NCBI RefSeq assembly: GCF_021462225.1
Contig: NC_061804.1
Location: 41,541,975 to 41,605,974 of the forward strand
Source of the DNA: Girardinichthys multiradiatus
Lineage: Eukaryota; Chordata; Actinopteri; Cyprinodontiformes; Goodeidae
Direction of reading: 5' to 3'
DNA: 64,000 bases
In this document: piece by piece, positions 55,408-64,000 of the stretch
How positions within the stretch are numbered: position 1 is the stretch's first letter
Layout of the letters: each line of letters begins with the position of its first letter
Program-made: the position numbers and the translations under genes
Notes under the pieces: generated by a model
Database searches by the model: none
Seen by the model: only the letters and a program-made list of their open reading frames with translations
What the model was told of the DNA's origin: nothing

Positions 55408-58244
55408 GTATAAAAACTACAACAAACATCCCTTTTCTATTAATGTAGGGTAAGAACAAAATGCATAAAGAAACAAAGCAAAAAAAAAATAAAATACATG
55501 ACTTAGTAATTGTCTCACACTGAGCAGTGTGTCTCCATGCCCCCTTGGATGCTGAAGAATATGAATTGGGTCATCTTTAGCTAAGCAGCACAGAGAAGAT
55601 GCATAGCCCTGAGTAATCTTGCTTATTGCTTTTCTTCATTTTTCCAGCACTAAATGCTGAGTGAGGAAGTTGCTTTGCTTGGAACAGTAATTTCCAGTTA
55701 CACATCTATGCAACCCAAAGGCTTTCAAAAATGGACATTATATCCCCCCCCGACAATAAAAGTGTTCAAGCTGAAGCAGAAACTATCATATGTTTCAACA
55801 ACCTTTGCCGTTGATGAGACGCATTAAGAGGACATGAAACTGTCTGGATCTCAGAATAATCTCCATCCGTTTTTCACTTCCTGAAATGTTTGCATCAGCT
55901 TTTGCCTTGCATTTGTCTTTAAGAGTGAGGAATTTTGTAGTAATAGGTGTGCACGTTGAGTCCCACTCAGAGTTTGCTCGTCCTTTTGCTGTCATGAGGG
56001 GGGAAAAATGTGTCAGGGCCCCAGAGAGCGCACATCTCTGGCTTTAGCTTTCCCCACAAGACCAAAGCCTCTCACGTTTTCTATCTTGATACCAAAGTGC
56101 AAAAGTTCCAACACTTGTCAGCCAGCTGGCAGACGGTCTCAGAGATGAAAATCTAGCACAGAATGAGCTTTGTTTGATTTATTAGGACTACTTACACTGC
56201 CACACAAAGAAAAGCCCCCATAATTACTGTCAACACAAACTGAGCTGAAACATTTTTATTAGAAATGTCAATGCTGAAAATATTTATCATGTCACATTGT
56301 TGTCATATGGCATATCTGTAAAATGTAAGCAGTCATTTCAAACTGTGAGACCTTATTGCAGTCTTCCATTTTCAACAAGTTAATCAGAAACATTTGCGGA
56401 TTACATCACACCCTGGCCAGAGGTTTGCATATTTCATGTGACCTTCTATGAAAATGAAACATAAACCAGCATATTTATCATAGCCATTTGTTGTCACGTA
56501 GTCCAGTGAAATAGGTCGCTAAATTACAGATGGATTTGCTTTATATTTTCTAACAAATCGTATTTTTCATTCATAAACAGCAAGTAAATGGTTAAATTTC
56601 TTTTTTTTGGGACGTTTTTTTTTCCTGCAGGACAGATTATATCGATATCTGGTCAAGCACTGCACATAAAGGTTTGTATAAATCTGGCTATTTAAATTAT
56701 ATGTTGTATTTTCCATAGCTATCTTTGTGGTGTATAGAAGAGCTTTGTCTGTAAGATGTTCCTTAATCTAAAACTAATGAAGTCATAACAAATAACAGAA
56801 TTTCTCCAATCAAGATGCTTTGAGTTCTGATTTAAACCCAATATCTGGTTATAAATATTTTTTACACGTACCTTCTGCTGTATTTATGTTTTTTGAATAT
56901 GTATAATTACATAACTCTCAGAAACATCGATTTATGCCTACTTGACAGCTGACAAAACTGTAAATCCGAAATTTAAATTTTAAAGAGGAAGGAGTGGAAC
57001 ATGGGGTAACAATGACCTTTCAACCTTCCAAACACAACCGGGTAGCACTAAACACCACTTTCTGCAGTGTGGAAGTTATAACTAAGAAAGTAAGGTTAGT
57101 GAGGTGTATAAAAAGGAGCTGCTGCTGCTAATCCTTTGGCTTTTTGTTGTGTCAAATGTTAGTAAATTGGTCAGGAAGGTTGCAACAATTAGCAACAAAA
57201 TTATTTGGTATTTAACAAGTCTTTCTACCATGACCAGTCTTAAAACATTTATGGGAAGACCATGCAAGGCCATGTGTTTGCGTACATGAGAGAAGTCGCA
57301 CCAAATACTTAGGAGTCTATTTTTTACTTAAACAAAGCCAAGGATATACTTTCTTTAAACTGTTTAGAACATTATTAGTAATTAGCACCGCTAGGGTAGT
57401 TAGCATCACTGACTGTAACAGCAGCCTCTCCATGTATACTCTAGATTTAAAAGATTCACATGTTTTTTCTTCTAACAGACCAATATTTCCAGACCCTACA
57501 AATTCCATGGCAGTTAAAGGAAAGTTCAGAAGGAAAACACTAAATAACTTTCTGTAATCCAGCTAGCCTCCCTGTTGTTTGCTGAAGCTCCTTGTTGCTC
57601 ATCGTATAACAAATGTCTTTTATTTTCTCTCTATCAACATTGAAATATTTCCACAGAAGGCCATGCAGAGCATCAAACTGTTCATTCTGTTATTTACAGT
57701 AATTTAAAAGAAACACATTTCTGCCTTGGCTGCTCTTTCACGCTGCTACAGAGAGCTAGGCTTCAGCAAGTGCTGGTCATTTCGCGCCTTTGTCGTTTTG
57801 TACCATTGCAGTTTTGGTCATTTTGCACTGACTTTGTTAGGTACAAAAATGAGCCGTCTGCTACATGATGTCAATTCGTACCAGTTTGGGGAAATTTTAT
57901 TGAATTAGCAAAAGAGCTAATTGATCTGGAGCTGACTTCAGCAGATTCCAGGAAGGCTGAACATATTACAGCGAAGCTGCTTTGTTTTGTTCCTTTGGGC
58001 TCCAAACCACTCTCTGTTGTGAAACATACTGTCAGCCTTCTGGAAGTCTCAGAGTTAAGGTAAGGATGTACATTCCCTTGGGAATACACACAGAGACTGA
58101 TGTTTACAGTTAGTTATGCCTACTGCTAACACAAGCCATTAATAACCCAAAATGACAACTTCAAATAATTTTGTCATTGTTTAAAATGAATAAAACAAAG
58201 TTCAACAGTGACTTCTCCCACAGATACAGTGGAACGTCACATTG
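55408..58244. other. nova1 intron sequence
   Basis: No recognised element. The stretch 56000-56160 is more GC-rich than its surroundings. Chance frames only. Confidence 0.5.
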
Positions 58245-58325
58245 CTCCTTATATAAATAATTAATTATATATAATTAATTAAATAAATATATTAATTAAT
58301 TAATTAATTAAATTTTTAATCAACA
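58245..58325. repeat. AT-only low-complexity patch
   Basis: Tandem TTAATTAA and TTAAATAAATAT words over about 80 bp. Confidence 0.85.
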
Positions 58326-61300
58326 GCATTTATTATTAAGGAATGCTGTTAATTAAAGTTTGTTAAAATAAAATGTGTTAAAATTGACAACAGCAGGAGT
58401 TTTACAGAGACAGACACCAGAAATTGGCCACAGACGTCTGATTGGTGTATCTCTAGATTAAACAGCTATATTGTTGTTTTTGCTGTTGCCTCAACTACTT
58501 TGTGAATGTCATCTTTCCAGCCTGGAACTCAGAACAAGACGTGAGGTATATTCAATGAGTGTGGTTAAAGTTCTCTTCTAAGAAGAAAATTGAATTCACC
58601 CTAATGTTGGAATTCCAACTTAAAGTCAGAGGGTTATCACCAACCCCAACCTCAAGAGCCAATATGGCTACAGCGAGCATAAAACATGGCTACAGTAATG
58701 TTTCCACTTTTCACTAAAACAGCCCCCCAGAGAGCATTGCACAGCCTCTGTTGGTGAACGTTTTGGTCTAGGGTTTGGGTGTACAAAATGTTAAGAAATA
58801 TTTTCTTACGGTATAATGTTGCCATCAGCCTTCTCATTGAGAACAAATGCTGGCAATTCCCACAGGTTTCCTGACACGGTTAAACTGAGTATGACATCAT
58901 TCTACAATCTGGGTTCCAACGTCTGAGGTAAAGCAAACACACCAACAACCCAATATAATACAGCTATGCTCCAAACTAAAGTAATTTCCGCTCTTCCTTC
59001 TTTAGTACAGCGGCTAATGGTAAATTAGCATTCCTAAATATCTTTATGAAAAACAGGACTAAAGCAGCAAAATCCAGATGTTTAAACTTTAGGTTTACAT
59101 TAAACACTTTTCCTAACTCCACCATTCAAGATAATTTTATAAATGTTCTGTTAAAAAGTCATCAGGTGGAAACTGAATAATTTCCCAGGGGGATTACAGC
59201 TGCTTCTGTTTAAGGCTGTCACAATCATGTTATTTTAGTAGACACTTAATTGTTGTGCAAATTATTGCAATTAACTATTCAATTCTCTTTCTTGGGAGCC
59301 ACTATTATGGTAAAAACCAACTAACAATTTATTGATTTAATTCAGCCTTATAAGAAATAACTGTTATTTACTGGAAATGTATCATTCAAATAAGTTTTTT
59401 TTTTTGCCTTTGAGGCCTTGTAGAAAAATAGCATATTCAGAGTAAAAGTCGCAACTACATGCCGTCATTGAAAAGGCAAAATGTAGAACTTGTCTATTTC
59501 TGGTTGTTTTATCCGTCTGTTGCTATGGAACGACATGAGGATTAATATGCTAATTAATATCTTGGCAATTAGTATTTCAGAAACGCTGGTGTTGTGTCAC
59601 TTTAATCAGTACTTTACCAATCACAAAGAAAAAATCAATAAATGAAATAAATGAATCCCAGCAGTTAATGTGCTGAGTACTGCATTAAGCTCATACACCA
59701 GGTCAGCGGACAGTCTTTCTCTCTTAAACAAGATGTTAGCGTCTCTTGGAAGAACAACAGAAGGATGCAACAAAGTAACAACTGCTTCTGATCAAAGTTG
59801 GACCACGATTCACCGGAGGCCCAGACAAATGTGGGGAAGTAAAAGCTCGGGTTTCAGTCCATTTAAAATCCCTACCCATGACGTCCTCTTAGAAGTAAAA
59901 CTGCACATAAATGAGCATCAAGACAAGCTGCCTTCGGAAAAATTTTTAAATAGCCCTCCTTTTTCTCTGCTTTGTTTTACAAAACCTCACTGTTTGATTG
60001 AGTTTTTATGGTGTTTTTATGACATTCCTACAACCTTTCTGAATGTTGTGCTGTAAAAAATAAATAAATGCATGTATTTGGCTGGTGGCAAACTGCAGAA
60101 GCCAAAAGGTTAAAGTTCAGTTTCTATGTTTAAGTGCAAATGCAGAACTCCCACAGCACTTTTTCCAGCTACTTAAATATGTGGATCTGTGTAAGTAGGT
60201 GTATGTAGGTGCTTGCATGAGCAAAATGCAGCGTACAAGTGGGTGAATGCGTAGTGTGTCATGTTTATTGCATCTCCAGTAACTCAACAATGCACCAGAG
60301 AAGATGGGCTCGAGCCAGATAATGAGAAGATATCAAAATTAGCACCTAGGTGCAAAAAGAAACCATGCAAAAAAGAAAGAAATAAAAACGTAGGTATGAC
60401 ATCATCCCACTTGGCCCAAACTCTGCTAACTACTAGGAACCAAATCTAAGCAGAACAATGATCAGCAAGAAGGAAAGAGGAAACTTGGCATGTGTTCGAG
60501 CAGCTTGAGTACTGCTCGGAGAGGCTATTTCTGGGCCTGCCCCCTGTCCCCTTACTCTCCTCATGCATCATCCACTCCCTTCACTCTGTCCATTCATCCA
60601 TCTCACTAACTGCAGGACCCAGTTGTACACTTCCCCATTATGACATTTAATTCATGTTTGATTTCTTCTCCTGATGGGTGGGTGATGTCAGGAGGGTGGG
60701 AGTCTAACTGTGAGCCCTCATAGAGAGATTTCAGGAGAAAATGGCTGCATTGCTTTTTGATCCTTGATTGGTTTGGTCTGCTGTCATGAGAGTGATCGGT
60801 CAGGAGTATGAACCCTGTTAATATATAATTAGAATGTTTGCTTTTAATGCCAGAGATGCACCAACCTAACTGGCCTATTTTTCCTTGATAGACTATAATC
60901 ATTAATCAGGAGGTCAAATACTGATATATGAGAATGTTTACCCTATTCTTCAAATACTTAAAAAAAGAACTCTGACAATTTTCAGTCTATTAACACATAA
61001 ACCAACAGCCTGTATTTTGACGCACTGTTTTGAGTTTAATAAAAGTCAAATAAAGTTGACGGACATGTGCTTTGGTGCATGAACTGGGATAATCTTGTAT
61101 TAGTTCATTTTGTGGTGGTCTGTCTTGTTCTTGGTCCCTCTCTAGCAAGCTTTTAGCTTTAGCCTCCAGGACCAACTAATCTTGATTTATACTAAATGAA
61201 GAGTTATCGACTGCAGGTAAGATTCTAACTGCATATAACATTTTAACAGCAACTCTTTTGAAAATTCTGATCTATCCCTTTAACTCTGAATTTGTATTTG

Positions 61301-63904
61301 CAAAAAGTTTTCCACACTAGAGTTTAAGTTATTATAACTCATACACCTGGTACACGTCTTTCTTTTTTCTCCCAAAGTTTTCAAGCTGCCCATACTTGAG
61401 ACAAAAAGGTTTAGCCTGCACTGACTCCCACAAAGCAGTACTCTTCTGTACAGCAGCAGCTGTTTCATTTTACTTGTGTGGGCCAGAGTAACCACCCAAT
61501 CAAACTCCCGCCAGCTCCCTCTCCCTGAACTCCTCTTCTCACTCATCACAATAATGAGTCGGGGGATGGTGGTGAGCAGGTGGTGGCCTATGAACAACAT
61601 TCATGGCTTAAAGTGGGAAATAAGGATACATACGACTCCTTTTATGTGTTCAGTATCCGTGAAGCCTTCCCTTAAACATAGCTCTCCTCCCATATGCATA
61701 ACACCCTTCATCATGGCGAACAAAAACATTGTGGAAGATAAAGTAGAAGAAAAGTATCTGCAAGCACATAGCCTTCTTGTCCTCTCCCCAGTGATTCCTT
61801 GTCGCAGTCCAATCAGTGCAACAAATAATGCGCACTTTCTGAAAGAACCTGCCAGATTTCAATTATGTTGTTTTTTTTTATCCAGTAGGTACTGTTATAT
61901 TCTTTTCCTGCAGATAATAGTACAGAGTAGGGATAGGCCAGTTACTCGTATCAAGGTATACCAAAGTTTTAAAAGGTAAGGTGTTAAAACCAATACAATT
62001 TCCTACTGTTCTGACAGTGTAAGGTACTTTTAAGGGATTGCTAGATAAAGTGCCAGAGCTGAAGCATTGTGATGCTGTGCTGCCACTTTCCGAACCCCTG
62101 CTGCGCACTGCCAGTCAGCTATCTGAAAGAAGGCACTTTCTCCTGGCTTACAATAAAGAAAATATGTGTAGTTTGTAAATTAGGATGGTCACAAATAACA
62201 CAGAGAAAGGAAATTTTAGGAGCAAGACATATCTATCTTAATAAGACACTTATATTGGTCTCAGAATGTTTAAGAAATGTAAGAGACAATCTTCTTTTGA
62301 ATATAACAATCAATGTGCTATTTGATTTTAACAGCAGTAGGAATAATTGTTGCCTTTCTGCTTTAAAAATAGCAAATGTATCATTCTTATTTTGTGTGTA
62401 AATACTGTGATGCTGTCATATTTTTATCACAGCAGCCCATGCCTACTACAGAGGTTCATTACTCAAAGCAGTCATTTAGAAGGCAGATTGCATTCTGGGA
62501 AACAGTGTTTTTTGCCTTTGTGACCCAGTAGCAGTAGACATTTCATAACATGAAAACATCTGGATTATGTCCTGAATTGATACCTCATTTGTTAGCATGG
62601 TAACAAATTACAACTACTTATTTCTCACTTTAAGCATCAGTCTTGCGTTGTAAATGTACATACAGTTAAAAAAAGTCTACTACAACATAATGATTATTTG
62701 CTTCTATTTGTTATACAGAGAACATCTGGACCTAATAAGCAGAGAGGCGCTTAGCACCTGTTATTTTCAAAAGACTCACAAGCCTCCACTGAGGCATGAA
62801 GGACGAACTGGCAGGCTCCTCTATGAATCAAGTGTTTGGTGTTTGGAGGATAAGATGTATCGGTAATGACCTCCACGCTGACAGGGGTCACTGAGCTGGG
62901 AATCTTTCTCCTGCTGCCATATTTGAGTGATATTGTCAGGTAAAATTAGTCCTTTGGATATACACCTCTGCATAGCCAAACAGTGACTATATTTAGAGCA
63001 GTATACAGTAACACTCAGGCACAGATATTTGGTGGATTGTCAGGCAGCTCTTTAAAATGCATAAACTCTGCAACCTTGATGTAAAATTACTAGTTGTCTT
63101 GGAAGCTTCATGACTAGGTCACAAGTGTGACAGCAAGATTAACAGTTTGATACATGCAATAGTTCTCTTGCTGTCAGGACCCACATTCTCTTTGTTGAGG
63201 AGTTCCTTTTTTGGACCTTAGAGTCCTAACATGGACTCATCAGTCAGTTTAATTAATGGCCTTCAGGCCCTCAGACAGTGGTCATGTGTGTGTTACAGTT
63301 TCTCAAAGAAGCAATTGTTAAGGAAATCATGGAGAAAGCAATGGTGCAGGATTTAGCTATCAGGCAGTACTTCAAATAGGCATAGGCGGGATTCTGATAA
63401 CAAGCATTAAAAAGGTACAGTTTTACAATCAATAGAATATTCCATCATACTTTCCCAGCAATTTAAAGTCACTTTTAAGAAAATGCCAGAGCAGTTTTTT
63501 ACATTTATGTAGATTATTAACTCCCCTTCCCCCACCTGTTGCTGAACACCACCAGTCAACAGGCTGGAAGAAGTCTCCTGAATGTCTCCCTTGCTTACAG
63601 CAAAGACAGTTAAGCTGTTTGGTAATATTTCTTGCTGCAAAAGACAAACAATCATGGTGATGTACACGAGGTGCATCTATTTAAGGTGCCAATTGCAAGC
63701 AAGCTACCCGACCAAATAGCCAGACTAATTATCTGTCTAACATCAGCTCGTTATGCTTGTGTACAAGAGTATTAGGGTCATTGTATATAAAAATATAAAA
63801 ATAAATAATGTGGCCACGGAGTAAATTTCTGCCAAAAAACTCATCTCTAGATTAATTTCACATATTTACAAAACAAATTTGGAGATTCTCTAATGTCAAT
63901 CAGT
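58326..63904. other. nova1 intron sequence, no gene found
   Basis: About 5.6 kb without a recognised element. The longest frame is 61476-61979 (+, 167 codons); it has no domain, no splice-site support and an ordinary intronic composition. The KH1 first-half exon was searched for by its expected Gly-rich loop on the minus strand and not found. Confidence 0.5.
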
Positions 63905-64000
63905 TATTTTCTACCACTTATTCCATAGTGGGTCGCGGGGGAGCTGGTACCTATCTCCAGCAGTCTATGGGCGGGAGGCGGGGTACACCCTGGACAGGAT
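63905..64000 (+). repeat. Start of a common teleost repeat, cut by window edge
   Basis: TTATTCCATAGTGGGTCGCG, then GGAGCTGGTACCTATCTCCA and GGGGTACACCCTGGACAGG. The last part matches the start of the copy at 55176 (GGGGTACACCCCGGGTAGG), so both belong to one family and this copy continues to the right. Confidence 0.75.

Noticed and set aside
55172..55453. 93-codon plus-strand frame
   Set aside because: Runs through a common teleost interspersed repeat.
61476..61979. 167-codon plus-strand frame
   Set aside because: No recognisable domain, no coding bias that I can see, no partner exon; it lies in the nova1 intron. Chance frame most likely.
1..64000. CRISPR arrays, tRNA or rRNA genes
   Set aside because: The only regular short repeat is the 20-bp minisatellite without spacers; no cloverleaf with A/B boxes or rRNA-like block was noticed by eye. 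A tRNAscan run would be the decisive test.

Overview
The window looks like nuclear DNA from a ray-finned fish, probably a percomorph-type teleost; I cannot name the species. The reasons are an intron-containing, vertebrate-type NOVA splicing-factor gene on the minus strand, many Tc1/mariner relics of the kind common in fish, Ty3/gypsy elements, an endogenous retrovirus with a tRNA-Val-type primer site, and several repeats recognisable from teleost genomes. No CRISPR, bacterial operon, rRNA or tRNA gene was seen.

Region 1 (1-30015) is a nested transposon graveyard. Two copies of one endogenous retrovirus (ERV) family lie in opposite orientation. Copy A is reversed: its 5' LTR is at 3217-3831 and its body runs leftward off the window. 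Copy B is forward: 5' LTR 12850-13463, body to 29415, 3' LTR 29416-30015. Between them sit a decayed Ty3/gypsy element (minus strand, 3832-9404) whose gag gene is split by a Tc1/mariner element (6959-8568, full-length transposase reading frame but an altered catalytic residue), a 1-kb imperfect palindrome (9586-10645), an AT-rich stretch and a 20-bp minisatellite (11153-11452). ERV copy B is itself split by a second LTR element on the minus strand (15936-23527) that keeps gag, protease and integrase remnants but shows no reverse transcriptase. Fragments of ERV integrase (26165-26395) and envelope (27556-27904) remain; no intact viral gene exists.

Region 2 (30016-50763) has no recognisable protein gene. 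It carries at least four Tc1-like relics (31958-33420, 36138-36757, 38290-38600, 41508-42453), a SINE-like insertion (41637-41880), and a non-autonomous hAT-type element with 14-bp inverted ends and a near-perfect 8-bp target duplication (47380-48880). A TE-poor block at about 42650-46750 may belong to the long 3' untranslated region of the NOVA gene, but this is inference.

Region 3 (50764-64000) holds the last two coding exons of a nova1-like gene on the minus strand: 52387-52553 (second half of KH1 plus linker) and 50764-51783 (KH2, alanine-rich linker, KH3, stop). They are joined in phase by a 603-bp intron. The upstream exons must lie beyond the right edge, so 52554-64000 is intron sequence with a Tc1 relic (53944-54745) and two copies of a common teleost repeat (55176-55407 and 63905-64000).

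The only gene likely to act for the host is nova1. Everything else supported here is mobile-element sequence whose nesting gives a relative order: the gypsy element came first; the Tc1 in its gag and ERV copy A in its LTR came later; ERV copy B was in place before the minus-strand LTR element inserted into it.
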